DNA of 64,000 bases, from positions 35,670-99,669 of the forward strand of contig NZ_RJTN01000018.1 in the NCBI RefSeq assembly GCF_005497185.1, given 5' to 3'. This DNA is from Pectobacterium polonicum (GTDB taxonomy: Bacteria > Pseudomonadota > Gammaproteobacteria > Enterobacterales > Enterobacteriaceae). Each line of letters starts with the position of its first letter. The stretch's first letter is position 1. This document shows positions 47,887 through 57,499 of the stretch, piece by piece. Below the pieces are notes generated by a model. The model worked only from the letters and a program-made list of their open reading frames with translations, was not told the origin of the DNA and did not search any database. A program made the translations under genes and the position numbers.

Positions 47887-49185
47887 ATGAAACAGACAAC
47901 TACCTCATCTACACCTGCTGCTGTAACGCAACCTTCGCAGAAAATATCTCGTCTGCGTTGGAATATTATCTTCATATTACTGATTGCCGCCGTGGTGAAT
48001 TATCTTGACCGCGCTAATCTCAGTATCGCCAACACCACCATTTCAAAAGAGTTTGGCTTCAGTTCCACACAGATGGGACTCCTGCTCTCCGCATTCTTAT
48101 GGCCGTATGCCATCGCGAACCTGCCTGCTGGCTGGCTGGTCGATAAGTTCGGCCCGAAAAAAATGTTTTCCTGGGCTCTCGGTCTCTGGTCTGGGTTCAC
48201 CATTCTGGCAGGGTTCGTCAATGGCTACGCCATGTTCTATGGCCTGCGTATGCTACTCGGGGTGTCTGAATCACCGTTCTTCACCTCCGGCATTAAAATC
48301 ACCCACCGTTGGTTCCCAAGTAATGAACGCGGCCTACCCACCGCCATCATCAATACGGGTTCGCAAATCGCCAACGCGATTGCACCACCAATTTTGACCA
48401 TTCTGTTGTTAACTCTGGGCTGGCGCGGCATGTTTATCGCCATTGGGCTGGCGGGTATTCCGCTCCTCCTGGTCTGGATGAAGCTCTACCGTAACCCAAC
48501 GCCACAGGAAGAAGTTGAAATCCATGGCCCCGTCGAAGCCACGGAAACGCAAAAGCCAGACGCGCCAAAAGCAAGCTGGGGCTCTCTGTTTAAACACAAG
48601 ACAACCTGGTTCATGATTCTGGGTAATTTCTCCATCATGTTTACCATTTGGGTCTATCTCACCTGGCTACCCAGCTATCTGGAGCGTTCTCTTGGATTCA
48701 GCTTGATGAAAACAGGTTGGGTCGCATCGATTCCGTTCATGGCGGGTATTTTAGGCGTGCTATGCGGAGGGATAATTTCAGATCGTCTGATTCGCCGCGG
48801 CACTAACACCATTACCGCGCGCAAGATCCCCATTGTATGCGGCGCAGCTCTCGCGGCGTGTTGCGTCGCTCCCGTGCCGTTCGTCAGTGACACAACATTA
48901 TGTATCGCGCTGCTTTCTCTGGGATATTTCTTTTCTCAGATGCCTTCTGGCGTGATCTGGACGCTAGCGACCGATATCGCCCCGAAAGCACAGGTTGCCT
49001 CCCTTGGTGCCATCCAGAACTTCGGCGGTTTTCTCGGCGCGGCCAGTGCTCCCATCGTCACGGGTATCATTCTTGATATGACAGGTGCTTTCACCAACGT
49101 GTTTATCTTCGGTGCCAGTTTACTTATGCTAGGTGCTATCAGCTACGGCGTATTTGTCAAAAAGCCGTTACCGGCTGAGCAATAA
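47887..49185 (+). CDS. MFS sugar-acid transporter (ACS family)
   Basis: A 432-residue major facilitator protein with twelve helices of the anion:cation symporter group (GarP, GudP, DgoT, ExuT type). Landmarks: NYLDRANLSIANTTISKEFG at helix 1, GWLVDKFGPKKMFSWALGLW at loop 2-3, LGVSESPFFTSGIKITHRWF, and IWVYLTWLPSYLERSLGFSL after the central loop. These transporters import hexuronates, galactonate, glucarate and similar acids with protons. It is the last gene of the operon, TAAA-ATG adjacent to the YhcH gene and closed by a terminator. Confidence 0.9.
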   Translation: MKQTTTSSTPAAVTQPSQKISRLRWNIIFILLIAAVVNYLDRANLSIANTTISKEFGFSSTQMGLLLSAFLWPYAIANLPAGWLVDKFGPKKMFSWALGLWSGFTILAGFVNGYAMFYGLRMLLGVSESPFFTSGIKITHRWFPSNERGLPTAIINTGSQIANAIAPPILTILLLTLGWRGMFIAIGLAGIPLLLVWMKLYRNPTPQEEVEIHGPVEATETQKPDAPKASWGSLFKHKTTWFMILGNFSIMFTIWVYLTWLPSYLERSLGFSLMKTGWVASIPFMAGILGVLCGGIISDRLIRRGTNTITARKIPIVCGAALAACCVAPVPFVSDTTLCIALLSLGYFFSQMPSGVIWTLATDIAPKAQVASLGAIQNFGGFLGAASAPIVTGIILDMTGAFTNVFIFGASLLMLGAISYGVFVKKPLPAEQ

Positions 49186-49190
49186 TGGTT

Positions 49191-49222
49191 CGCCTGCTGC
49201 GCCGTCAAACGCAGCAGGTTTC
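49191..49222 (+). terminator. Terminator of the sugar-acid operon
   Basis: Stem CCTGCTGCG / CGCAGCAGG with an 8-base loop followed by TTTCC, 7 bases after the MFS stop. It faces the convergent glpE. Confidence 0.75.
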
Positions 49223-49227
49223 CACTT

Positions 49228-49602
<375 letters not shown>

Positions 49603-49696
49603 TCATTGTAACCTGCCTTTGACAGCATAAAACCTATATGATTATAAGGTTATTAAGAAAAACAGCGCTTCGCATGACGATAAAAATGGTAACGCT

Positions 49697-50125
49697 ATGA
49701 CACAAACCTACTGGAACCGCATGGTGCCTGAACTTACCGTGACGGACTTTTCCACCTCTCTGCATTTCTACGTGAACATACTCGGTTTCTCCATAACGAT
49801 TCGCCGTGAGAATCCAGAATTTGCCTATCTCAGTCTCGGCGAGGCACAGCTAATGCTGGAAGCGTTTCACGATGGAGGATGGAACACGGAGGCGCTCATC
49901 AGGCCTTTGGGACGGGGTATCAATCTTCAGATTGAGGTAGACGACGTGATGCCACTACTGGACAGCCTGGCGCATCATCGCATCCCGCTTTACCGACCGC
50001 TGAGAGATAACTATTACACAATAGACGACAGCGAGAACGCGACAAAAGCCTGCCAGCGAGAGTTTTTGGTGCAGGACCCCGATGGTTATCTCTTACGCTT
50101 CAGCCAATATATCGAACAGCCGTAA
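49697..50125 (+). CDS. VOC-superfamily (glyoxalase/bleomycin-resistance) protein
   Basis: A 142-residue protein of the vicinal-oxygen-chelate fold: PELTVTDFSTSLHFYVNILG opening, then a second half with LQIEVDDVMPLLDSLAHHRI and the closing FLVQDPDGYLLRFSQYIEQ. Members bind antibiotics such as bleomycin or act on small metabolites. It is a single gene inserted between glpE and glpD on the plus strand; its function is not certain. ATG 49697 lies after TAACGCT with weak ribosome binding. Confidence 0.82.
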   Translation: MTQTYWNRMVPELTVTDFSTSLHFYVNILGFSITIRRENPEFAYLSLGEAQLMLEAFHDGGWNTEALIRPLGRGINLQIEVDDVMPLLDSLAHHRIPLYRPLRDNYYTIDDSENATKACQREFLVQDPDGYLLRFSQYIEQP

Positions 50126-50186
50126 CGCCTACAGGGCTATATCGTCAAGAAGAGCCCCAAAAACCCTCCAATACCCCTTATTTTAA

Positions 50187-50204
50187 TGTGACAATTATCA
50201 TCAT
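50187..50204 (+). promoter_or_regulatory. Candidate CRP site upstream of glpD
   Basis: TGTGACAATTATCATCAT: the left half TGTGA is perfect, the right half TCATC matches TCACA in three of five. glpD is cAMP-CRP activated in E. coli, and the site is about 140 bases before the glpD start. Confidence 0.5.
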
Positions 50205-50278
50205 ATTGTTAGCTCCATCACGCATAAATGTTTTTATTTGGTTAACCATTGGCTGATTTGTTTGTTTTCGATTATTAT

Positions 50279-50298
50279 AATGCTCGAAAACGAACATT
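50279..50298. promoter_or_regulatory. GlpR operator of glpD
   Basis: AATGCTCGAAAACGAACATT matches the GlpR consensus with arms AATGYTCG and CGAACATT about a short centre. It lies 30 bases before the glpD start. A less perfect second site (TTTTCGATTATTATAA) is just upstream at 50265-50280. GlpR itself is encoded at 43318-44076. Confidence 0.85.
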
Positions 50299-50327
50299 TT
50301 GATTTATTCGAGGGTGGAGGAAGAAAC

Positions 50328-51830
50328 GTGGAAACCAAAGATCTCATCGTTATCGGCGGCGGAATTAACGGTGCAGGCATCGCCGCAGATGCGGCTGGGC
50401 GGGGTTTATCAGTCCTGTTGTTGGAAGCACAGGATCTCGCCTGTGCCACGTCCTCCGCCAGCTCCAAGCTGATTCACGGTGGCCTGCGTTACCTTGAGCA
50501 CTATGAGTTTCGTTTGGTCAGCGAAGCGCTGTCTGAGCGTGAAACGCTGCTAAAAATGGCCCCGCACATTATTTTCCCGATGCGCTTTCGTTTGCCCCAT
50601 CAGCCGCACCTGCGTCCGGCCTGGATGATTCGTATCGGCCTGTTCATGTACGACAACATTGGCAAACGCGTTAGCCTGCCTGCCAGTAAGGGATTGAAAT
50701 TCGGAGCAGATTCGGTGCTTAAGCCTGAACTGAAGCAAGGCTTTGAATATTCGGACTGCTGGGTGGACGATGCGCGTCTGGTGGTGTTAAACGCGCAGGA
50801 AGTGACAAAACGCGGCGGAGAAGTCCGTACCCGTACCAAAGTGACCCGTGCTCGCCGCGAACAAGGCGTGTGGATTGTCGATGCGGTTGATTCACTGACC
50901 GGTGAAACCTTCACCTGGCGCACCAAAGGTCTGGTGAACGCCACGGGTCCGTGGGTGAAAGAATTCTTTGATGATGGCTTACAGCTGAAATCACCTTACG
51001 GTATCCGTTTGATCAAAGGCAGCCACATCGTGGTGCCAAAGGTTCACAACCAGCCGCAGGCGTATATTCTGCAAAACAAAGATCACCGTATTGTGTTCGT
51101 GATCCCGTGGCAGGACGATTATTCGATCATCGGCACCACCGACGTGGAATACAAGGGTAATCCGCACGATGTGAAGATCGATGATAACGAAGTCGGCTAT
51201 CTGCTGGATGTGTATAACGACCATTTCAAACAGCAGCTCACACGTGACGATATCGTTTGGACTTATTCCGGCGTGCGTCCGCTGTGTGATGACGAATCCG
51301 ATTCTCCACAGGCGATTACGCGTGATTACACGCTGTCAGTCGATGATGATAACGGTCAGGCTCCACTGCTTTCCGTGTTTGGCGGCAAGCTGACGACATA
51401 TCGTAAGCTGGCAGAGCACGCGCTGGACAAGTTGCACAAATATTATCCGCAGGCAGGCAAAGCCTGGACGAAAGGTGCAGTACTGCCGGGCGGTGATATT
51501 GCTGGCACGCGTGATGACTACGCCGCTGCGCTGCGTCGTCGCTTCAATCTGCCTGAATCACTGACGCGCCGTTACAGCCGCACCTACGGCTCAAACAGCG
51601 AACTCATTCTGGCAAACGTGAAAAGCCTCAGCGATCTGGGTGAAGATTTCGGTCATGACTTGTATGAGGTGGAACTGCGCTATCTGGTTGAGAAAGAGTG
51701 GGCTGTCACGCTGGACGACGTCATCTGGCGTCGCACCAAACTGGGCATGCGCTTTGACGACGCGCAGAAACAGCGCATCAGCGACTGGTTAGCAGGCTAC
51801 CGCCAACAGCAGATGGCAAAAGCGGGTTAA
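50328..51830 (+). CDS. glpD: Aerobic glycerol-3-phosphate dehydrogenase
   Basis: FAD flavoprotein at the inner membrane that oxidises glycerol-3-phosphate to dihydroxyacetone phosphate and passes electrons to ubiquinone. It has 500 residues (E. coli 501). The FAD-binding IVIGGGINGAGIAADAAGRG (about 7-26), SKLIHGGLRYLEHYEF and the substrate region GVRPLCDDESDSPQAITRD are intact. The start is GTG (50328-50330) with GAGGAAG ahead of it; longer frames to 50238 have no support. It is controlled by GlpR and probably CRP. Confidence 0.97.
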   Translation: METKDLIVIGGGINGAGIAADAAGRGLSVLLLEAQDLACATSSASSKLIHGGLRYLEHYEFRLVSEALSERETLLKMAPHIIFPMRFRLPHQPHLRPAWMIRIGLFMYDNIGKRVSLPASKGLKFGADSVLKPELKQGFEYSDCWVDDARLVVLNAQEVTKRGGEVRTRTKVTRARREQGVWIVDAVDSLTGETFTWRTKGLVNATGPWVKEFFDDGLQLKSPYGIRLIKGSHIVVPKVHNQPQAYILQNKDHRIVFVIPWQDDYSIIGTTDVEYKGNPHDVKIDDNEVGYLLDVYNDHFKQQLTRDDIVWTYSGVRPLCDDESDSPQAITRDYTLSVDDDNGQAPLLSVFGGKLTTYRKLAEHALDKLHKYYPQAGKAWTKGAVLPGGDIAGTRDDYAAALRRRFNLPESLTRRYSRTYGSNSELILANVKSLSDLGEDFGHDLYEVELRYLVEKEWAVTLDDVIWRRTKLGMRFDDAQKQRISDWLAGYRQQQMAKAG

Positions 51831-51870
51831 TCCGCGGTCACTGCAAACGCCTTTTACTGCAAATACAAAA

Positions 51871-51902
51871 GCGCCGTAGGTTGTTACCTACGGCGCTTTT
51901 TT
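51871..51902 (+). terminator. Terminator of glpD
   Basis: Perfect stem GCGCCGTAGG / CCTACGGCGC around TTGTTA, followed by TTTTTT. Confidence 0.97.
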
Positions 51903-51917
51903 ATATCAGCAACACGC

Positions 51918-52128
51918 CATCACAGCCGTATTGGTTTGATATTCCGATATCTTCTGCACACTCGTCGATATACCCGTAATACTTCAAGCCGCAGGTGCGT
52001 TGGATGCGTTTACTCACCCGAATCACTTACCTGAGTAAGCTCATCGGGACTCCCTCTCTTGCCGCCTTCCTGCAACTCGAATTATTTGGGGTATAGGTCG
52101 GTCAGACGAGAAATAGCCCGTGTTGGCA
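51918..52128 (-). pseudogene. Decayed duplicate of the glgP 3' end, split by an ERIC element
   Basis: The minus strand here repeats the last ~85 bases of glgP (53509-53593). The left arm (51918-51968, facing the terminal codons) and the right arm (52096-52128) match in roughly nine of ten positions over about 87 bases, including ATATCTTCTGCA and GGTCAGACGAGAAATA. ERIC copy 3 sits between the arms at the place corresponding to codons just after FSSDR. One base is missing from the left arm, so the frame is also shifted. It belongs to glgP, not malP, because the codons read GYFSSDR. It marks one edge of the insert that contains the next two genes. Confidence 0.85.
51969..52095 (-). repeat. ERIC element, canonical 127-bp form (copy 3)
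   Basis: Runs from TATACCCGTAATACTTCAAG to AATAATTCGAG-complement GGGGTATA, exactly 127 bp with no internal insert. In the reverse orientation it gives the same blocks as copies 1 and 2 (GGAGTCCCGATGAGCTTACT, GTGATTCGGGTGAG). It is inserted inside the decayed glgP fragment. Confidence 0.95.
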
Positions 52129-52239
52129 GCAGCACAACGGGGAATATCAAGCACGCCAATGCAGCTTGAAGTTGTTTGAATATATCAGGATGATACAGTA
52201 TAAATATTGGCTTTAATGTTATGAGTAATACAATTAAGG

Positions 52240-52665
52240 ATGATGATGAACCAGGATACATCGTTGAAAGCGGATAACAATAGGGTAAAAATAAACAAGT
52301 CATCTATTATTTATGCTTTTTTAGCACCAACGTTTCTTTGGTGTTTCTTATCATTTTTATATGCTTTTTTTTGCGGTGAACGATATAGTGATACGAATTT
52401 TTTTAATAGTTGGGATCTTGTAGCAGGGATTATTATATCCAGTTACATCATACTTGTTGGGTTTGTTTCTATTTGTTTACATTTCATAATCAAAAAGTAT
52501 TTTATAGTCACGATGGCGAGCTTTATTTTTTTATTTATCATTACAGTCATAGATTTGGATTACATAGATTTACTTTTATTTTTTATCATTCTGCTCACTA
52601 TTCCAATCTTTGGCTCGTTGACGTTGAAATATCTGCATAAAAAACACGCGCATCATGCGGGCTAA
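52240..52665 (+). CDS. Small integral membrane protein of unknown function
   Basis: A 141-residue hydrophobic protein with four likely membrane segments (IYAFLAPTFLWCFLSFLYAF, GIIISSYIILVGFVSICLHF, YFIVTMASFIFLFIITVI, DLLLFFIILLTIPIFGSLTL) and a lysine/histidine-rich tail. The DNA is far richer in A and T than the flanking glp and glg genes, and the codons are unlike theirs, a sign of recent transfer. The start could be any of three consecutive Met codons. No family recognised. It lies in the insert between the two glgP 3' ends and has its own terminator. A toxin-immunity role is sometimes seen for such proteins, but that is speculation. Confidence 0.65.
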   Translation: MMMNQDTSLKADNNRVKINKSSIIYAFLAPTFLWCFLSFLYAFFCGERYSDTNFFNSWDLVAGIIISSYIILVGFVSICLHFIIKKYFIVTMASFIFLFIITVIDLDYIDLLLFFIILLTIPIFGSLTLKYLHKKHAHHAG

Positions 52666-52675
52666 CTATAATAAG

Positions 52676-52704
52676 CAGGCGTTCATTGAACGCCTGTGTT
52701 TTTT
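52676..52704 (+). terminator. Terminator of the small membrane protein gene
   Basis: CAGGCGTTC / GAACGCCTG around ATT followed by TGTTTTTT, ten bases after the stop. Confidence 0.92.
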
Positions 52705-52734
52705 AAAATTAACGCTCTCTGAAGCGTGAATGAC

Positions 52735-53304
52735 TTAGCGTATCGCGTTTAACACATCCGTAATAAAATCCATTCTCTGTGCATCACTACGTTGAGTAAT
52801 ATGATCGCAGTTTATCCATTTTCCATTTTTCAATCCTACTGCCGTCATGCAATGGAAAATAGCGTCACGAATCGAGTCGCCTTCTTTGATAATAAACGAG
52901 GTTTCTTCTTCCGACGTCGTGACGACCGTCGTTTTTTCAATGTTCAGCAACGGCAATAATTTTTGTTGCTCCTCGTTGTAGTACCAGGAAAACCCATTCA
53001 GCATCACTTTATCAAAAAAACCTTTCAGTATTGCTGGCATCCCCATCCACCAAATAGGAAAGACCACAATAACTTCATCCGAATTTTTCAGCATATCTTG
53101 ATATTTTTCGACTAAAGGATCGGTATGCCCGCCTTTAGAATATAAAGACAACTCAGACTCTGTCAGGACAGGATTAAAATTATCTTTATGTAGGTCAATC
53201 AGTTGGTAAGGTTTGCCCTGCTTAGATAATTCCGTCGTGATATTATTCAGTAAAAATTGGCAGAAACTGCCGTGCCATGGGTGTGAAAAAATAATAGTAA
53301 TCAT
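52735..53304 (-). CDS. NAD(P)H-dependent oxidoreductase (flavodoxin-like, KefF/YwrO type)
   Basis: A 189-residue flavodoxin-fold quinone or nitro reductase. It starts MITIIFSHPWHGSFCQFLLN, and the FMN-binding region reads FPIWWMGMPAILKGFFDKVM (about 75-95), characteristic of the NQO/KefF/MdaB family; the final part IRDAIFHCMTAVGLKNG is less conserved. The ATG at 53304 fits the family start better than the frame opening at 53328. DNA composition is AT-rich like its neighbour, supporting shared acquisition. It is in the insert between the duplicate glgP ends. Confidence 0.85.
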   Translation of the reverse strand: MITIIFSHPWHGSFCQFLLNNITTELSKQGKPYQLIDLHKDNFNPVLTESELSLYSKGGHTDPLVEKYQDMLKNSDEVIVVFPIWWMGMPAILKGFFDKVMLNGFSWYYNEEQQKLLPLLNIEKTTVVTTSEEETSFIIKEGDSIRDAIFHCMTAVGLKNGKWINCDHITQRSDAQRMDFITDVLNAIR

Positions 53305-53444
53305 AAAATTCCATTTAATCTTTAGCATAAAAGTCGGCGAAATATGCTAACACGCACGGGTATCCATGGTGGTTTTTATTTCAGATACACAATTTTTCGG
53401 ATGCATTTCATTGTGATAATCAATAGCAATCCATTGATATAATT

Positions 53445-53474
53445 AAAAAAGGCGTTCGCCATATGCGGAACGCC
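53445..53474 (-). terminator. Terminator of the glgBXCAP operon
   Basis: Minus-strand stem GGCGTTC / GAACGCC (inner CCGCATATGG), followed by TTTTTTAAT, about 35 bases after the glgP stop. Confidence 0.92.
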
Positions 53475-53508
53475 AGTTCTCCATCATCCTGCTAATGATG
53501 GTGTTTCA

Positions 53509-55956
53509 TCACAACCGTATCGGTTTAATATTCCAGATATCTTCTGCATATTCGCCGATGGTGCGGTCAGACGAGAAATAACCCATGTTGGCAATATTCT
53601 GGATGGCACTACGCGCCCATTCGTCCTTGTTCTGATACAACTCGTCAACCCGATCTTGCGTATCCACATAGCTGCGATAGTCGGCCAATAGCTGATAGTA
53701 ATCGCCAAAGTTCACCAGTGAATCAAACAGATCGCTGTAACGTCGGCTGTCATCAGGGCTGAAGATGCCCGTAGTGATTTGCGTCAACACACGGCGCAAC
53801 TCTTCATCCTGATCGTAATATTGCCGTGGGTTGTAACCGTTCTGGCGCAACGCTTCGACCTGCTCAGTCGTATTACCGAAGATAAACATATTCTCTTCAC
53901 CAATATGTTCCAGCATTTCGACATTCGCCCCATCCAACGTGCCGATCGTCAGCGCGCCATTCAGTGCAAATTTCATATTACTGGTGCCGGATGCTTCCGT
54001 CCCCGCCAGCGAGATCTGTTCAGAGAGATCCGCCGCTGGAATGATCAGCTGCGCCAGACTCACGCTATAGTTCGGGATGAAGACGACCTTCAGCTTATCG
54101 TGCAGAGTCTGATCGTTGTTGATCACCTTCCCGACGTCGTTGATCAAGTTAATGATGTGCTTCGCCATGTAATAGGCCGATGCCGCCTTGCCCGCAAAGA
54201 TGACAACACGCGGAACACGCTCGACGCCGGGATCGTCCTTAATGCGGTTATAAAGCGTGATGACGTGCAACACGTTCAGCAGTTGCCGTTTGTATTCGTG
54301 AATACGCTTAATCTGCACATCAAACAGCGATTCCGGGTTAACCACAATATTCAGGTTTTCCGCCATATAGGTCGCTAAACGCACTTTGTTCTTTAGTTTC
54401 ACCTTACGGATTTTCTGCACAAACGCCGGGTAATCGATATGTTGTTTAAGTTCGCTCAACTGGCTCAGATCGGTACGCCAGGTCTGTCCGATGGTGTCAT
54501 CCAACAGCTTAGAGAGCGACGGGTTGGCCAGCGCCAGCCAGCGCCGCGGCGTGACACCATTGGTTTTATTACAGAAGCGATTGGGGAAGAGTCGGGCGAA
54601 ATCAGCAAACAGGGACTGCACCATCAGATCCGAATGCAGTTCCGATACGCCGTTCACTTTATGGCTGGCGATCACCGCTAGCCACGCCATCCGTATTTTA
54701 CGCCCGTTATTTTCATCAATGATGGAAACCCGTGCCAGCAGTTCGTTGTCATCGGGAACTTCTTTCTGCACGTACTCCAGAAAATGTTCGTTAATTTCGA
54801 AAATTAATTGCAGGTGGCGCGGCAGGATTTTACCCAGCATATCAACCGGCCAGGTTTCCAGCGCTTCCTGCATCAGCGTGTGGTTGGTATAGGAGAAGAC
54901 CTTCCTCACCACGGTCCACGCCTCTATCCATTTGAATTTATGCTCATCGATCAGCAAACGCATCAACTCTGGGATCGCCAGCACCGGATGCGTATCGTTC
55001 AGGTGGATGGCGAATTTTTCCGCCAGATTGGCATAGGTCTTATGCATCATCCAATGGCGGTTGAGGATGTCCTGCACCGTTGCGGAAACCAGAAAGTATT
55101 CCTGACGCAAACGCAGCTCGCGGCCAGAATAGGTGGAATCATCGGGATACAGCACGCGTGACACGTTTTCCGAGTGGTTTTTATCTTCTACCGCCGCAAA
55201 ATAGTCGCCCTGATTGAATTTACCTAAATTGATTTCGTTACTGGCCTGCGCCCCCCACAGACGCAATGTATTGGTGGCATCGGTATCGAAACCGGGAATG
55301 ATTTGGTCGTAGGCGCACGCGATAACCTCTTCCGTTTCCAGCCAGCGCATTTTGCTGCCTTCCTGCTGGATACGTCCCCCAAACCGCACTTTGTAACGCG
55401 TGCTGTGGCGTGGGAATTCCCATGCATTGCCGTATTCCAGCCAGTAGTCCGGTGATTCGGCCTGCTTGCCGTTAACGATATTTTGTTTGAACATGCCGTA
55501 TTCGTAGCGAATACCGTAGCCGCGCCCCGGCAGAGCCATCGTCGCCAGCGAATCGAGGAAACAGGCGGCCAGACGCCCCAGGCCACCGTTCCCTAAGCCA
55601 GGGTCATTTTCTTCCTGTAGCAGATCGTCCAGTTCCAGCCCCATACCATCCAGCGCCGCTTTCAGATCATCATACAATCCCATCGCCAGCAGCGCGTTCG
55701 ACAACGTCCGCCCCAGCAAAAACTCCATCGACAGGTAATACACCTGCCGTACATCCTGCGAAAGCTGTGCGCGGTTTGAGCGCAGCCAGCGCTCCACCAT
55801 CCGGTCGCGCACGGCCAGCAGCGTGGCGTTCAGCCAGTCATGTTTATTCGCAATCGAGGGATCTTTCCCGACGCTAAACATGAGCTTGTAAGCAATAGAG
55901 TGTTTCAGCGCTTCCACACTGAGCGTTGGTGAAGTATAGATAAACGGCGAGTTCAT
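53509..55956 (-). CDS. glgP: Glycogen phosphorylase
   Basis: PLP-dependent phosphorolysis of glycogen to glucose-1-phosphate. It has 815 residues, as in E. coli (815). It begins [20 protein letters not shown], and the PLP lysine is in the segment [20 protein letters not shown] (about 655-675). It is the last gene of the glg operon. The ATG at 55956 matches the family; a start at 55971 would add five residues. The 3' end of this gene is duplicated at 51918-52128. Confidence 0.97.
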   Translation of the reverse strand: MNSPFIYTSPTLSVEALKHSIAYKLMFSVGKDPSIANKHDWLNATLLAVRDRMVERWLRSNRAQLSQDVRQVYYLSMEFLLGRTLSNALLAMGLYDDLKAALDGMGLELDDLLQEENDPGLGNGGLGRLAACFLDSLATMALPGRGYGIRYEYGMFKQNIVNGKQAESPDYWLEYGNAWEFPRHSTRYKVRFGGRIQQEGSKMRWLETEEVIACAYDQIIPGFDTDATNTLRLWGAQASNEINLGKFNQGDYFAAVEDKNHSENVSRVLYPDDSTYSGRELRLRQEYFLVSATVQDILNRHWMMHKTYANLAEKFAIHLNDTHPVLAIPELMRLLIDEHKFKWIEAWTVVRKVFSYTNHTLMQEALETWPVDMLGKILPRHLQLIFEINEHFLEYVQKEVPDDNELLARVSIIDENNGRKIRMAWLAVIASHKVNGVSELHSDLMVQSLFADFARLFPNRFCNKTNGVTPRRWLALANPSLSKLLDDTIGQTWRTDLSQLSELKQHIDYPAFVQKIRKVKLKNKVRLATYMAENLNIVVNPESLFDVQIKRIHEYKRQLLNVLHVITLYNRIKDDPGVERVPRVVIFAGKAASAYYMAKHIINLINDVGKVINNDQTLHDKLKVVFIPNYSVSLAQLIIPAADLSEQISLAGTEASGTSNMKFALNGALTIGTLDGANVEMLEHIGEENMFIFGNTTEQVEALRQNGYNPRQYYDQDEELRRVLTQITTGIFSPDDSRRYSDLFDSLVNFGDYYQLLADYRSYVDTQDRVDELYQNKDEWARSAIQNIANMGYFSSDRTIGEYAEDIWNIKPIRL

Positions 55957-56031
55957 AATATTCATTCCCAAGTGAGTGTTACCATACCCTGTCGTTTTCA
56001 GATTGCACGCGGATGACGTACCGCAGGAAAA

Positions 56032-57471
56032 CTAGTGGGTATACAAGCGTTGATATAGCGCACCATAAGCCTGAGCAGAAACCTGCCAACCAAAATCCAT
56101 CGCCATTGCCTGACGCTGCACATAGCGCCATAGCGTAGGTCGGGACCACAACACGAACACACGACGAATCGCGCGGGATAGCGATCCCACACTGCAATCG
56201 TTAAAGACAAATCCGCTTGCCAGACCATCTGCCAGATTCTCTAGCGAACAGTCCGATACTGTATCCGCCAGCCCGCCGGTTCGGCGCACCAGCGGCAACG
56301 TGCCATACTTCAAACCATAGAGCTGCGTTAACCCACAGGGCTCGAATCGGCTGGGCACCATGATGACATCCGCACCGCCAATAATGCGGTGTGAGAAGGC
56401 TTCGTGATAGCCAATCTGCACGCCAACCTGACCGTGATATTCGGCTGCGGCGGCCAGAAAACCTTCCTGCAAATCGGCATCCCCCGCTCCTAACACCACC
56501 AGTTGCCCACCCTGCTCTAACAGATCGGGTATCGCGCTTAACGCAATATCGAGCCCTTTCTGGCTGGTCAGGCGGCTAACAATGGCGAACACGGGAGCCT
56601 TGTCATCAACCTTCAGCCCCATTGCTGTTTGCAGATGTCGTTTGTTTTCCGCTTTGTTCGCCAGCGCATCGCGGCTGTAATGGCTCGTGAGCAAAGGGTC
56701 ATGCGCCGGATTCCAAATCGTTTCGTCTACGCCATTGAGAATGCCAGACAGCCGCCCCTCTTCTTCACGCGCCTGTAACAAGCCTTCCATGCCATAACCA
56801 TAGGCTGGCAGCGTAATCTCATGCGCGTAGGTCGGGCTCACGGTCGTAATGTGGTCGGCGTAGAACAACCCCGCTTTGAGGTAGGAAATCTGGCCGTAAA
56901 ACTCCAGCCCGTAGACCTGAAAGAAGTCTCTCGGTAAGTGGAGATCTGCCATATGTCGGGCATCAAACAGCCCTTGATAAGCCAGATTGTGAACGGTAAA
57001 AACCGATTTCGCCGGACGATTACGTGCAGCCAGATAGGCACAGGTCAACCCCGCGTGCCAGTCATGAGCATGCACAACATCGGGCCGCCAATAGTGGTCC
57101 AGCCCGCACGCCATTTCACACCCCATCCACCCCAGCAGCGCAAACCGCAGATAGTTATCAGCATAAGCATAAAGTGCCGGGTCGTGATAAGGGCTGCCCG
57201 CGCGTTCATACAGCTCAGGCACATCAATCAGATAAATACCGACGCCGTTAAAATGACCGAACAGTAAGGTGACATGTCCGGCAAACGTATCCAGCTCACG
57301 CACAACCTGAATATCAGCGATCCCTTTTTTCAAATCGGGGAAGGCAGGCAGGATGACGCGGGCATCCATCCCCGCCGCAATTTGCGCGCCGGGCAACGCA
57401 CCTGCCACATCCGCAAGACCGCCGGTTTTCAATAGTGGAAACAGCTCTGAACAAACATGTAAGACCCGCAT
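56032..57471 (-). CDS. glgA: Glycogen synthase
   Basis: GT5 enzyme adding glucose from ADP-glucose to alpha-1,4 chains. It has 479 residues (E. coli 477). The ADP-glucose binding motif [14 protein letters not shown] is at about 15-28, and the catalytic/acceptor region includes [20 protein letters not shown] near 375-395. The ATG at 57471 is chosen; a longer frame to 57591 has no family support. It is 28 bases downstream of glgC and 75 upstream of glgP. Confidence 0.97.
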   Translation of the reverse strand: MRVLHVCSELFPLLKTGGLADVAGALPGAQIAAGMDARVILPAFPDLKKGIADIQVVRELDTFAGHVTLLFGHFNGVGIYLIDVPELYERAGSPYHDPALYAYADNYLRFALLGWMGCEMACGLDHYWRPDVVHAHDWHAGLTCAYLAARNRPAKSVFTVHNLAYQGLFDARHMADLHLPRDFFQVYGLEFYGQISYLKAGLFYADHITTVSPTYAHEITLPAYGYGMEGLLQAREEEGRLSGILNGVDETIWNPAHDPLLTSHYSRDALANKAENKRHLQTAMGLKVDDKAPVFAIVSRLTSQKGLDIALSAIPDLLEQGGQLVVLGAGDADLQEGFLAAAAEYHGQVGVQIGYHEAFSHRIIGGADVIMVPSRFEPCGLTQLYGLKYGTLPLVRRTGGLADTVSDCSLENLADGLASGFVFNDCSVGSLSRAIRRVFVLWSRPTLWRYVQRQAMAMDFGWQVSAQAYGALYQRLYTH

Positions 57472-57499
57472 TATGACTCCCATTTTGTGCCGATGGCGT

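Noticed and set aside
52082..52303. 73-codon minus-strand frame across the ERIC and glgP remnant
   Set aside because: Mixed from remnant and non-coding AT-rich DNA; only the SSDR-bearing frame is a true glgP relic.
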